A stretch of DNA of 33,476 bases from positions 1-33,476 of the forward strand of contig JAFGBL010000017.1 of NCBI GenBank assembly GCA_016933115.1, written 5' to 3'. Source of the stretch: Bacteroidales bacterium. GTDB lineage: Bacteria; Bacteroidota; Bacteroidia; Bacteroidales; JAADJA01. The translations under genes and the position numbers were made by a program. Position 1 is the first letter of the stretch; every line of letters begins with the position of its first letter. This document shows positions 25,590 through 33,476 of this stretch, in pieces. The notes under the pieces are model-generated. The model ran no database searches. It was not told the DNA's origin and was given only the letters and a program-made list of their open reading frames with translations.

Positions 25590-27368
25590 ATGAGCGGAAA
25601 AACCTTTGCAGAAAAGATTTTCGGGGCGGCGGCAGGCAGCATCGTATTTGCCCGGCCCGATATTATTTTATCACACGATAATACAGCCAGCATTTCAAAA
25701 ACCTTTGAGAAAATGGGCGGTTCCGAAATTGCCGATCCCAACCAGTTGCTGATCGTTCTCGACCACAACGCCCCACCTACCAACGCCAAGCTGGCCAATG
25801 ATTACAATTATATCCGTAACCTGGCCAGGGAAAAAGGAATTGCCAGATTCCACGATGCCGGCAAAGGCATCTGCCACCAGATCATGGCTGAATATGCCAA
25901 ACCCAAAATGATCATCGTCGGAAGCGACAGCCACACTTGCACTGCCGGGGCATTCAACGCCTTTGCCGCCGGGATCGACCGCACCGAAACCGCCGGACTC
26001 TGGAAACAGGGGGAGACCTGGTTCCGGGTACCTGAAACCATAAAAATAACCCTGCATGGGAAAATGCCAAAAGGAGTCTATGCAAAAGATCTTTCCCTCT
26101 GGATCATAGGGATGATAGGTTCGGCAGGCGCCGATTACAAATCCATCGAATACCATGGCGAAGGTGTAAAAACCTTAAACGTAGCCGACCGCATGACCAT
26201 CGCCAACCTGGCTTCGGAAATGGGCGCTAAAAATGCGGTGTTCCCGGCCGATGAGGTTTTGGATGCCTATTTTGGTGAACACAAGGAAGGTATATGGGCG
26301 GATGAGGATGCTATTTACGGCCAGGAGATCGAGATTAACCTGAACGAGTTGTTCCCGGTGGTGGCTGCTCCCCATCACGTGGATAATGTGAAAGCGTTGT
26401 CAGAGGTTCAGGGTACGAAGATCCATCAAGCCCTGGTAGGTACCTGTACCAACGGCAGGCTGGAAGACCTTAGGGAAGCAGCAAAGGTGCTGAAAGGGAA
26501 AAAGCTGCCCGAAGACATGATCATGCTTATCATTCCGGCATCACGGCAAATATTTATGGATGCCATGAAAGAGGGTCTGATCGAAACGTTTATGGAATCA
26601 GGTGCACAGGTACTGGCCTCTTCATGTGGCCCCTGCCTCGGGACGGGTCAGGGCATTCCTGCCGACGGATTCAATGTCATTTCCACTGCCAACCGCAATT
26701 TCAAGGGACGGATGGGAAACAAGGAATCCAGCATTTACCTGGCTTCGCCGGCAGCAGTGGCCATGTCGGCCCTGAACGGTGAAATTACCGATCCCAGGGG
26801 GATCAAAGCAAACGATAAATTCCCCTATAAAGTGGAAGAGGGCAGTTCAGTAGAGGTGAAAAAAGGGGAGGACCGTTACGTTGAAGGTACCTGGAACTAC
26901 GCCGATCTTGATAACATGAACACCGATCAGATGTTTGCCGGTAACCTCACTTATACCGTGCTGAGTTCGGAGCCGGATAAGATATTACCTCACCTTTTCA
27001 AAGGATTTGATGATTCTTTTGCCGAACGGGTGAAACAGGGTGACGTCATTATGGCCGGGGCCAATTTCGGTTGCGGCAGTTCGCGGGAGCATCCTGCTGT
27101 GGGGCTTGCATTTGCAGGCGTAAAGGCGGTGGTTTGCAAATCGGTTAACCGGATATTCTATCGCTCATCTGTAAACCAGGGATTGCCGATCATCATCCTC
27201 CCCGAAGCGGTGGATGCTTATCAACAAGGTGATATAGTAGTTGTGGATATGGAAAAAGGGATTGTAAAAATAGGTATCAAGGAATTAGCGTTTGCCCCGT
27301 TGCCCGATAAACTGATGAAAATATTCAAATCAAAAGGCCTGGTAAATTATATCAGGGAATTTGCATAA
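25590..27368 (+). CDS. Single-chain aconitase / 3-isopropylmalate dehydratase-type hydro-lyase
   Basis: A 592-residue [4Fe-4S] hydro-lyase. The large-subunit-type part has GSDSHTC near residue 117 and three cluster cysteines: C286 in VGTCTNGR, and C346 and C349 in SSCGPCLG. STANRNFKGRMG matches the substrate-binding Arg region. The swivel domain follows in the same chain, with GANFGCGSSREHP (C495) and RIFYRSSVNQGLP. LeuC/LeuD-type enzymes normally split these parts; canonical aconitases are about 750-890 residues. It isomerises a tricarboxylate or alkylmalate through a dehydrated intermediate; TCA-cycle aconitase is the likeliest role, but homoaconitate, isopropylmalate or dimethylmalate cannot be excluded. 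No leucine or lysine biosynthesis genes are adjacent. The start at 25590 is preferred over 25536, whose extra 18 residues do not look like family sequence. Confidence 0.85.
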   Translation: MSGKTFAEKIFGAAAGSIVFARPDIILSHDNTASISKTFEKMGGSEIADPNQLLIVLDHNAPPTNAKLANDYNYIRNLAREKGIARFHDAGKGICHQIMAEYAKPKMIIVGSDSHTCTAGAFNAFAAGIDRTETAGLWKQGETWFRVPETIKITLHGKMPKGVYAKDLSLWIIGMIGSAGADYKSIEYHGEGVKTLNVADRMTIANLASEMGAKNAVFPADEVLDAYFGEHKEGIWADEDAIYGQEIEINLNELFPVVAAPHHVDNVKALSEVQGTKIHQALVGTCTNGRLEDLREAAKVLKGKKLPEDMIMLIIPASRQIFMDAMKEGLIETFMESGAQVLASSCGPCLGTGQGIPADGFNVISTANRNFKGRMGNKESSIYLASPAAVAMSALNGEITDPRGIKANDKFPYKVEEGSSVEVKKGEDRYVEGTWNYADLDNMNTDQMFAGNLTYTVLSSEPDKILPHLFKGFDDSFAERVKQGDVIMAGANFGCGSSREHPAVGLAFAGVKAVVCKSVNRIFYRSSVNQGLPIIILPEAVDAYQQGDIVVVDMEKGIVKIGIKELAFAPLPDKLMKIFKSKGLVNYIREFA

Positions 27369-27380
27369 ATGTTGAACCCC

Positions 27381-27420
27381 GCTTCAATCGTGGACGCTTG
27401 AAGCAGTTAGGGCAGTTAGG
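27381..27420. repeat. Hairpin followed by a perfect 9-bp tandem duplication
   Basis: GCTTCAA (27381-27387) pairs with TTGAAGC (27398-27404) across a ten-base loop. Immediately after, GCAGTTAGG occurs twice in tandem (27403-27411, 27412-27420). No T-run follows, so this is not a canonical terminator. Confidence 0.6.
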
Positions 27421-27478
27421 TTAAATTATAATTCCGATCTTTGTTTGAACAATTAAAAACTTCCTCCGTTTTAGCAGG

Positions 27479-28819
27479 GTGAAAAGATTCTTATACATCG
27501 TTGTTTTTGTGGTGGCCGCCTTTGGTCTCTATTTTATCATCGGGCATTACTTCCCCAAGAGTGTAGGAAGGTACCCATTCTTCGTATTGCTTTTCCTGGC
27601 AGACCTGTATTTGTATAGTTCCTATCATAAAAAGATATGGTCATGGAAAAAAATAGCAGCCTGGCTGATTTCGACCCTTTATTGGATTCCTGCCATCATG
27701 GTTGGGGTCATCCTTGTCGGTTCCGTTATTTACGATTTTAACAGTTGGGACAAGTATTTTAAAAATTACCTCGTTGGGTTTATCCTGATCGGATATGTGG
27801 CTAAGTCGGTACCAATATTATTTCTTGCAATGGCGGATGTGATCAGGATTGTGAGGAAAAGATTTCGGTTGTCTGAAAAAAAACAAAAGGATGAAGGCAA
27901 AGCAATATCAAGGAGCCTGTTTTTAAAGCGCCTGGGGTTGATTGGTGGAGGATTGATGTTTGCCACCCTCACTATCGGCATGTTCAAATGGGTATTTGAT
28001 TTTAAATTATGGAGAAAAAGCATTAAAATTCCCGGATTGCCGGATGCCCTTGCAGGATTTAAAATCGTACAGTTTTCTGACATACACCTGGGAAGCTGGC
28101 TTTCAAAAAATAATCTGGAGGAGGCGGTGCTTAAAATGAATGGATTGAACCCGGACGTCATCTTATTCACCGGCGACCTGGTGAATTACGAAACCGGCGA
28201 AGCATTTGAATTTGAAGAAGCCCTCAAAAAACTCTATGCAAAATACGGCATCTTTTGCATCCTGGGTAACCACGATTATGGTGATTACAAGCGGTGGGAA
28301 AGCAAACAAGCTAAACAGGACAACATGAGCCGCCTGTTCGATTTTTACAACCGCCTGGGTTGGAATCTGCTTCGCAATGAAAACTTCATTCTCCAAAGAG
28401 GAAATGACAAAATGGCTATCATTGGTGTGGAAAACTGGGGTTCTATGAGCCGGTTCCAGAAATACGGCGACCTGGACGAAGCGATACAGGGAGTCCAATC
28501 AATTCCGGTTAAAATTTTACTCTCGCATGACCCTTCCCACTGGGATCTGAAGGTGAGGAATTACCCCGTAAATATCGACATTACCTTATCCGGTCATACA
28601 CACGGCGCACAGTTTGGCTTTGAGTTTCCCGGTATCCGGTGGAGTCCTTCCCAATATATTTATAAACACTGGGCAGGATTGTATTCCGAAATCAATAAAA
28701 CCACCGGAAACCTTCAATATCTTTATGTCAACCGGGGGATCGGAACGATTGGTTATCCCGGCAGGGTAGGGATCAATCCTGAGATCACCCTCATTGAACT
28801 GCAACCCTCCGACGGGTAA
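27479..28819 (+). CDS. Membrane-anchored metallophosphoesterase (calcineurin-like)
   Basis: A 446-residue protein. About four hydrophobic helices occupy residues 1-175. A calcineurin-type phosphoesterase domain follows with every metal-site motif: D201-x-H203 in FSDIHLG, TGDL, N264-H265-D266 in LGNHDYGD, SHDPSHWD, and G372-H-T-H375 in LSGHTHGAQFG. It should hydrolyse a phosphomono- or diester using two divalent metals, probably near the membrane; lipid-linked or envelope phosphates are likely substrates (compare YkuE- and LpxH/LpxG-like enzymes), but this is inference. The start is a GTG at 27479 with AGCAGG just before it; it gives a basic first segment (KRFLYIVVF) fitting the first helix. 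Confidence 0.88.
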   Translation: MKRFLYIVVFVVAAFGLYFIIGHYFPKSVGRYPFFVLLFLADLYLYSSYHKKIWSWKKIAAWLISTLYWIPAIMVGVILVGSVIYDFNSWDKYFKNYLVGFILIGYVAKSVPILFLAMADVIRIVRKRFRLSEKKQKDEGKAISRSLFLKRLGLIGGGLMFATLTIGMFKWVFDFKLWRKSIKIPGLPDALAGFKIVQFSDIHLGSWLSKNNLEEAVLKMNGLNPDVILFTGDLVNYETGEAFEFEEALKKLYAKYGIFCILGNHDYGDYKRWESKQAKQDNMSRLFDFYNRLGWNLLRNENFILQRGNDKMAIIGVENWGSMSRFQKYGDLDEAIQGVQSIPVKILLSHDPSHWDLKVRNYPVNIDITLSGHTHGAQFGFEFPGIRWSPSQYIYKHWAGLYSEINKTTGNLQYLYVNRGIGTIGYPGRVGINPEITLIELQPSDG

Positions 28820-29035
28820 ATCCAACTTTTTCAGCCTTTTTTTGTTACTATTAAAAGCGAATTCGTCATTCATTAAAGATGCCGCCGGTTCTTATTATGT
28901 TATATTTTGTTAAATGCAGGAACTGCGGCACACAAGTTGCCAAATGTAAGGAAATGATTTGCTGAACGTCAAACTGATAGAAGTGATATTGAATCGGATT
29001 ATCACTGTTTAGTAACGGATAAGAAAGGATTAGCT

Positions 29036-29788
29036 ATGTGTACGGTAACTTATATCCCGAAAGGGAACGATGAATTTATTCTGACGCATAACCGCGATGA
29101 AAGCGTTAGAAGGGCGATTGCGACACCACCCATCACAAGGGAAATCAACGGTTTATCACATATATTCCCGGTCGATCCGGAGGGAAAAGGAACCTGGATC
29201 GGTGTATCGGAAACCAACAGGGTAGCCGGCCTCATGAATGGCGGGCTGAACAAACATAAACATAACCCACCCTACAGGCACAGCCGGGGCCTGGTTATTT
29301 TAAGCTATTTTGAATTTGATTCTTTTAATGATTTCTACAATAATTATGATTTTACAGGATTGGAACCTTTTACTTTGCTGGTGCACGAGGCAGGTCGGTT
29401 GTACGAACTCATCAATGATGAACAATTTTTGAGGGTAAAGCATTTGGATCCGGCCAAACCGCACATTTATTCGTCGACTCCGCTTTATTCTAAGGAATGC
29501 ATGATGAAAAGGAGGGAGCGGTTTTTCGGTTGGTACAACAAGGTTTCAGTGATCAAACAACCGGAAATCATCGATTTGCACAGATCCTTTATTTTCGAGA
29601 AGGAAGATAATAGGCTGCCTTTGAATGTTATCATCAGGACCGTGAGCATTACCTCCATCAATAAAATGGCTACGAAAGCCGAAGTAGATTACAACGACCT
29701 GATCAATGATGTGCATCTGAGAAAGGCAATAAAATTCAGAAAAACCGCACCTGTTCAGAAGGAAGAGAACCAGGTGCTTAAGCATTAA
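29036..29788 (+). CDS. TANGO2/NRDE-family protein
   Basis: A 250-residue protein with the family hallmark N19-R20-D21-E22 and the conserved Met-Cys start (C2), plus GTWIGVSETNRVAGLMNGG. The invariant cysteine after the start methionine and the fold suggest an Ntn-hydrolase-like arrangement. Bacterial roles are uncertain; animal TANGO2 is linked to Golgi organisation, lipid and haem handling. AAAGGA lies about 10 nt before the ATG, an unusually good ribosome binding site for this window. The Cys2 fixes the start. It stands alone between the phosphoesterase and a T9SS cargo gene. Confidence 0.9.
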   Translation: MCTVTYIPKGNDEFILTHNRDESVRRAIATPPITREINGLSHIFPVDPEGKGTWIGVSETNRVAGLMNGGLNKHKHNPPYRHSRGLVILSYFEFDSFNDFYNNYDFTGLEPFTLLVHEAGRLYELINDEQFLRVKHLDPAKPHIYSSTPLYSKECMMKRRERFFGWYNKVSVIKQPEIIDLHRSFIFEKEDNRLPLNVIIRTVSITSINKMATKAEVDYNDLINDVHLRKAIKFRKTAPVQKEENQVLKH

Positions 29789-29894
29789 AAATCAACGGGT
29801 GAACCATTGCCAATCAGGATTGTTAGTTACTTTAAAGGACCTTAATAATCCGAAAATGTAATAAAATATTCAATCCCAATTTCATGACAGGTTA

Positions 29895-31580
29895 ATGGTA
29901 AACCTTCAATTTAATGTTATGATAAAAATTATTCTTTTCAGCCTGCTGGGCAATAAGTGGAAAAACGAGAGCACTTTATTCAATATTGTCAAATCATACA
30001 TGATCCTTTACATGCTCATTTTGCCGGGTGGAAAAATGATCGGCCAGACTTTTGAGTGGATAAAGCCCTTTCCGCTTGATTACAGTTACAATTACGAAAT
30101 GCTCGATTACGGCGTATCTGTTGATCAATATGGAAATCCCGTTTGGGGAGGTATTTTTATGTTCCATGAGTTTTATGGAATCAATACATACGGTGATTTG
30201 AATTTTGTTAAAATGGACCAGGAAGGAAATACGGTTTCGGCTTTCCATTGTTATGGTGACGGCAGAATAATTTCCCTAAAGCATGATAATGACAATAATC
30301 TGCTCGCCCTGATTGGTGTTCGCAGTGACCTTCTGCTGGATTCTTCGGATACCCTCTACCTGGCCGGCCAATATGAAACCTATTATCTGATCAAATTGAG
30401 TGACGATTTTGATCTGTTATGGTCGAAACAAATGGCAGGCGGGATGGATTACAACGGGGCCGGTTGCTTTCAAATTGATTCAAATAACACAATTTATTTA
30501 GGTACTGATAATTTCAACAATTCGGAGTTACATATTATTGATCCTGATGGGAATGAAATTGGTCAGATCCTGCAGGAAAACGTTAATCTTATCAGTTCCA
30601 TTGCCATTGATAATGAAGGGAATATTTACACTGCAGGTTCATGCCCCCAAAGCGGAGCAACCTATGGAGGTGTGGTGTACGAACCGCCTTTTATTTACAA
30701 TCTTTACATAGCCAAATATAATAACCAACTGCAGGTGCAATGGGTGAATTATGCCGAGGACATCACCTGTACATTTCCTCAGGTAGAAGCAAATGACCCT
30801 GATTATGTTTATTTCAGCGGCCATTTGTTTGATGAAACACATTTTGGATCGATCACCGTAAATGGCCCCGATTGGGTTTATGATTTTTTTGTGACCCGGT
30901 TGAATTCTCAGGGAGAGTTTGTCTGGGCAAAGGAAGTTCCGAATATGACCACACTGTCAGGGGATGCATCCATCGGTAAATTTGATTACAGTGCGGTTGA
31001 CCAGGAGCAGAATATCTACCTTACGGGATTTATCCGTGGCGATATCAATTGGGGAAATGGGATAAATTCGATGAGCACGAATATTGGGCCGGATGTCCTT
31101 TTGCTGAAATATAATTCTGACGGAGAGTTGACAATAGCTAAAACAGGCGGAGGTGAAAGCTACGATAAAGGAATATCCATGAGCCTGGGAAATAATGGCG
31201 ATGTTTATATGGCATGTATCGGATTTGATGATGTACAATTCGATTCTGTTTCAGCCAGTCTCGGTGGATTATCTCCTTATCTGGTAAAACTGAATAATGT
31301 TGAATTTACTTCTGTTTCCGGATTAATTATTAAAACGTCCACCCTGAATATTTATCCAAATCCCGCTGCAGATATTTTGAATATCAGCTTTAATGGTTCA
31401 GTAACAGAAATTATTCAAATTCAAATACATGATATTACCGGCTCTTTGGTCAGAATTATGGACGTTTATGCAAACCGACATGTACAATTGAATATTGCAA
31501 ATTTAAAAGGCGGAGTTTATTTTCTGAGTACTTATGAATGTGGAACATTGAAGGCGAATCAAAAGATCATTAAGTTATAG
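29895..31580 (+). CDS. Secreted beta-propeller-like protein with T9SS type A sorting domain
   Basis: A 561-residue secreted protein. An N-terminal hydrophobic segment (MILYMLILPGG to IGQ, about residues 36-51) looks like the signal peptide end; the true start may be at M1 (29895), M9 (29919) or later. Repeats of about 50-60 residues contain phrases such as DNEGNIYTAG, DQEQNIYLTG and NNGDVYMA, the style of SBBP/beta-propeller repeats. The last 80 residues are a Por-secretion-system tail (IYPNPAADILNISF, GGVYFLSTYECG, QKIIKL). It is therefore exported by Sec and T9SS to the cell surface or medium. No enzyme motif is evident. Apparently monocistronic. Confidence 0.85.
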   Translation: MVNLQFNVMIKIILFSLLGNKWKNESTLFNIVKSYMILYMLILPGGKMIGQTFEWIKPFPLDYSYNYEMLDYGVSVDQYGNPVWGGIFMFHEFYGINTYGDLNFVKMDQEGNTVSAFHCYGDGRIISLKHDNDNNLLALIGVRSDLLLDSSDTLYLAGQYETYYLIKLSDDFDLLWSKQMAGGMDYNGAGCFQIDSNNTIYLGTDNFNNSELHIIDPDGNEIGQILQENVNLISSIAIDNEGNIYTAGSCPQSGATYGGVVYEPPFIYNLYIAKYNNQLQVQWVNYAEDITCTFPQVEANDPDYVYFSGHLFDETHFGSITVNGPDWVYDFFVTRLNSQGEFVWAKEVPNMTTLSGDASIGKFDYSAVDQEQNIYLTGFIRGDINWGNGINSMSTNIGPDVLLLKYNSDGELTIAKTGGGESYDKGISMSLGNNGDVYMACIGFDDVQFDSVSASLGGLSPYLVKLNNVEFTSVSGLIIKTSTLNIYPNPAADILNISFNGSVTEIIQIQIHDITGSLVRIMDVYANRHVQLNIANLKGGVYFLSTYECGTLKANQKIIKL

Positions 31581-31637
31581 CGTTTTGAGTACAGTTGCGG
31601 AACCGGTTGTTTTAGGTTTGTAAAATCAGTGGTTAAT

Positions 31638-32438
31638 TTAATGCACAAATGTCTGGTATTTCTTTAAGAATTCATCTACCCGTTGGGATTCCACAAAATT
31701 AATCGCCTTTCCGTCTTTTTTAAAAGTACTGCCTGCGATCATCCCGTCCGACATTCTTAAATGATTTTCGAGGTTGTGAATGTTTACACCACTTCCGATA
31801 AGAACAGGCAGGCTTGTATTTTCCTTTACTTTAGCAATTTTGTGAGGATCGGCTTCCGACCCGGTCATATCACCCGAAACGACGATGGCATCGGCAAGGC
31901 CCCGCTCGGTAAGGTCCCTGGTTTCGAGTTCAATGCTGCGATTTCCCAATGGTGTTGCATGTTTTACAGCCACATCGGCAAAAATCAAAACATTTGATTT
32001 TAAAGAAGCTCTTAACCGCAGTGTTTCATGGGCTTTTCCCTGTATGATCCCCTGGTCGGTTACGGAAGCCCCGGTATGCACATTCACCCGAATAAAAGCT
32101 GCACCGGTAGTTGTTGCAATAGCCATGGCCGCCGAAGCATCATTGCGCAGGGCATTAACACCGACGGGACCATGAAAGGATTTTACAATCTCACGGGTAA
32201 CGACTGCTAAAGACGCAATTGTCTCTGCCGGAAGCAGGTCAGGATAAAATGGCATGTCCCGGAAATTTTCAATAATCAGCCCGGCCAATTTATATTTATT
32301 GAATATTTGGGTCTCTTCAAGGGCAGTTTCAATTACATCTTCCATATTGCCCTCGTATCCCGGTGAACCCGGCAATGCCCTCAAGTGTATGCAGGCTATG
32401 ATCGGTTTGGGATCAGGAAAAATATCTTTAAATTTCAT
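31638..32438 (-). CDS. BtpA/SgcQ-family TIM-barrel protein
   Basis: A 266-residue BtpA-family protein. The motif order is clear: IIACIHLRALPGSPGYEG, IIENFRDMPF, PVGVNALRNDASAAMAIA, FIRVNVHTGASVTDQGIIQG, DAIVVSGDMTGSEAD and PVLIGSGVNIHN. The family is a TIM barrel with a phosphate-binding loop near the C-terminus. In cyanobacteria BtpA supports photosystem I accumulation; in other bacteria SgcQ-type members sit in sugar clusters and their reaction is not settled. Its first 11 nt overlap the end of the dehydrogenase gene, so the two are translated from one message. A catabolic role on a small hydroxyacid or sugar-derived substrate is inferred. Confidence 0.88.
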   Translation of the reverse strand: MKFKDIFPDPKPIIACIHLRALPGSPGYEGNMEDVIETALEETQIFNKYKLAGLIIENFRDMPFYPDLLPAETIASLAVVTREIVKSFHGPVGVNALRNDASAAMAIATTTGAAFIRVNVHTGASVTDQGIIQGKAHETLRLRASLKSNVLIFADVAVKHATPLGNRSIELETRDLTERGLADAIVVSGDMTGSEADPHKIAKVKENTSLPVLIGSGVNIHNLENHLRMSDGMIAGSTFKKDGKAINFVESQRVDEFLKKYQTFVH

Positions 32439-33312
32439 CGGAGTTCACTTTTAATTTGGTCAGGAATTGGTAAATAGCAGTGAAATCCAGTTCACCCAGT
32501 CCGGCCTGTTTGGCCAGGGCAAAAATTTCCTTGACAGTATTGGCCCCCGGAAGCGGGATTCCTTGTTCGTAAGCTGTTTGCGCTGCCAATTGCAAGTCCT
32601 TGTGCAGCCATTGAAGAGGGAATTCGGGCGAGTAATTTTTTTGCTGGATTTTTTGCCTTTTCATGCTGACCATTTGTGCTGCAACGGGTGAACCGTCGAA
32701 CAGATCAAAAATTACATCCTGGTTCAAACCCAGAGACTCACCCAGCTTCAACCCTTCGATAAATCCATACATCGATAAGCCCATTACCAGGTTGTTTACC
32801 AGCTTAAGGGCACTGCCCATGCCGTTTTTCCCAACATGGATGGTTTTACGGCCCATCACGTCAAACAGGGGTTCGCAATACTTCACAACTCCTTTTTTAC
32901 CGCCAACCATGAAGACAAGATCGCCGGTTTCAGCAGGTTTCAGCGAACCTCCGACAGGGGAATCGAGAAAATTAAAACCAAGGCTGTTGCACAATTCGGC
33001 CATCTGGATAGAAAAGGAAGGGTTGACCGTAGAACAATCCATCCAGATTTTGCCTTTTTCCATGGATTGCAGGAATCCGTTCTCGCCCATGGCTACTTCC
33101 TGCACTGCTTCCGGAGTAGAGAGCATGGTTATGACCACGTCTGATCCGGAAGCCACAGCAGCGGGGGAGGGTTTGAATACGACCCGGTCCGACAACAATG
33201 CTTTTGCTTTTTCTTCTGTTTGGTTGTAAAGGAATATTCTATAATTGGCTTTTGCGAGGTTGGCTGCCATGCGGCTTCCCATAATCCCGAGCCCGATAAA
33301 CCCGATTTTCAT
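32428..33312 (-). CDS. Beta-hydroxyacid dehydrogenase family oxidoreductase (3-hydroxyisobutyrate / glyoxylate-succinic-semialdehyde reductase type)
   Basis: A 294-residue NAD(P)-dependent enzyme. The dinucleotide-binding G7-L-G-I-M-G12 opens the Rossmann domain; the second strand ends in YNQTEEK, where a polar Asn-Gln-Thr instead of Asp hints at NADPH. The substrate loop DSPVGGSLKPAETGDLVFMVGG and the catalytic K170 in GSALKLVNN are both present. Length is typical. It likely reduces glyoxylate or a short semialdehyde, or oxidises a beta-hydroxyacid. First gene of a two-gene unit with the BtpA homologue. A promoter with TTG and TACCTTTG lies upstream. Confidence 0.9.
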   Translation of the reverse strand: MKIGFIGLGIMGSRMAANLAKANYRIFLYNQTEEKAKALLSDRVVFKPSPAAVASGSDVVITMLSTPEAVQEVAMGENGFLQSMEKGKIWMDCSTVNPSFSIQMAELCNSLGFNFLDSPVGGSLKPAETGDLVFMVGGKKGVVKYCEPLFDVMGRKTIHVGKNGMGSALKLVNNLVMGLSMYGFIEGLKLGESLGLNQDVIFDLFDGSPVAAQMVSMKRQKIQQKNYSPEFPLQWLHKDLQLAAQTAYEQGIPLPGANTVKEIFALAKQAGLGELDFTAIYQFLTKLKVNSDEI

Positions 33313-33345
33313 AGTTATTGCAATTGCTTTCTATATTTTCTGATC

Positions 33346-33377
33346 CAAAGGTATATAATTTAACCCGAATTAATCAA
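33346..33377 (-). promoter_or_regulatory. Promoter of the dehydrogenase-btpA unit
   Basis: On the minus strand, TTG (33375-33377) and TACCTTTG (33346-33353) are 21 bases apart, matching the Bacteroidota -33/-7 pattern. The start codon follows 33 nt after the -7 box. The -33 part lies in the left arm of an inverted repeat. Confidence 0.5.
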
Positions 33378-33407
33378 TAGGAAGCCCACCTGGCTGAACT
33401 ATTGATT
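33372..33407. repeat. Imperfect inverted repeat overlapping the dehydrogenase promoter
   Basis: AATCAATAG (33372-33380) pairs with CTATTGATT (33399-33407); inside, AGCC (33383-33386) pairs with GGCT (33392-33395) around a five-base loop. It could be an operator-like palindrome or an RNA hairpin. Confidence 0.6.
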
Positions 33408-33424
33408 CCATGAGGGTAACCCCG

Positions 33425-33476
33425 ATTTAGTGTTTGTTCAGCGCAATTCTTATTGTGCTGATTACAAACACTTAAT
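33425..33476. repeat. Long near-perfect palindrome at the window end
   Basis: AGTGTTTGT (33429-33437) pairs with ACAAACACT (33464-33472), and TCAGCGCAAT (33438-33447) pairs with ATTGTGCTGA (33452-33461) with one G-T wobble around a four-base loop. The only defect is a two-base bulge (33462-33463). Flanking ATTT/TAAT extends the symmetry to the last base of the window. It could be a strong terminator hairpin, a fold-back or a repeat at which an assembly ended. Confidence 0.7.

Noticed and set aside
27369-27478. CRISPR or larger repeat array suggested by the duplicated GCAGTTAGG
   Set aside because: Only two 9-bp units occur in direct tandem, with no spacers or cas genes nearby.
33358-33476. 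Integron attC-like recombination site
   Set aside because: An ATTTAAC resembles a RYYYAAC box, but no matching GTTRRRY lies at the other end and there is no integrase or cassette structure.

Overview
This window looks like a chromosomal segment of a Bacteroidota bacterium, probably an anaerobic or environmental member of the Bacteroidia. The evidence is: two secreted proteins with type IX secretion (T9SS) C-terminal sorting domains; repeated TAnnTTTG promoter boxes upstream of starts, the Bacteroidota -7 element; an RND metal pump fused to its outer-membrane channel, an arrangement common in this phylum; weak Shine-Dalgarno signals; and an AT-leaning composition. No rRNA, tRNA, CRISPR array or phage module was seen.

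Layout. 1-2.45 kb: the tail of an upstream gene and an SLC12/APC-type cation-chloride cotransporter homologue. 2.57-5.89 kb: a three-gene operon of a FucP/GluP-type sugar symporter, a sugar-1-phosphate nucleotidyltransferase and a NahK-like anomeric kinase, a plausible sugar-to-nucleotide-sugar salvage route. 5.9-8.1 kb: ornithine aminotransferase, a 56-residue 2[4Fe-4S] ferredoxin and a flavodoxin, the last two convergent on a shared terminator. 8.2-16.6 kb: a transition-metal region. An efflux operon (small His-rich protein, CzcA/CusA-OMF fusion, CusB-like adaptor) runs head-on, with no intergenic base, into an uptake-type operon (ZupT plus two paralogous outer-membrane beta-barrel proteins).

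16.7-20.1 kb: a DUF1289 protein, then a scar. A polysaccharide flippase gene is cut at its 3' end by an IS5-family element whose transposase is itself broken by an in-frame TAG. The far side of the element carries only the C-terminal end of an SGNH hydrolase, so DNA between the two genes was probably lost. 20.2-25.4 kb: a Cu/Zn-type permease with a heavy-metal-associated domain, a sirtuin followed after 1 nt by a secreted FG-GAP protein, a short heptamer repeat and a LOG-family protein. 25.6-31.6 kb: a single-chain aconitase/IPM-dehydratase-type enzyme, a membrane metallophosphoesterase, a TANGO2/NRDE protein and a second T9SS cargo. 31.6-33.3 kb: an overlapping pair of a beta-hydroxyacid dehydrogenase and a BtpA-family protein. 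The window ends in two hairpin-forming inverted repeats.

Most of this is ordinary core and accessory content. I found no clear case of an undescribed defence or mobile system. The best leads are the opposed metal loci (especially the two barrels with ZupT and the small His-rich protein), the IS-associated deletion scar, the sirtuin/T9SS-cargo coupling and the palindromes at the window end. All functions are inferred from sequence motifs read by eye; no database search was run.
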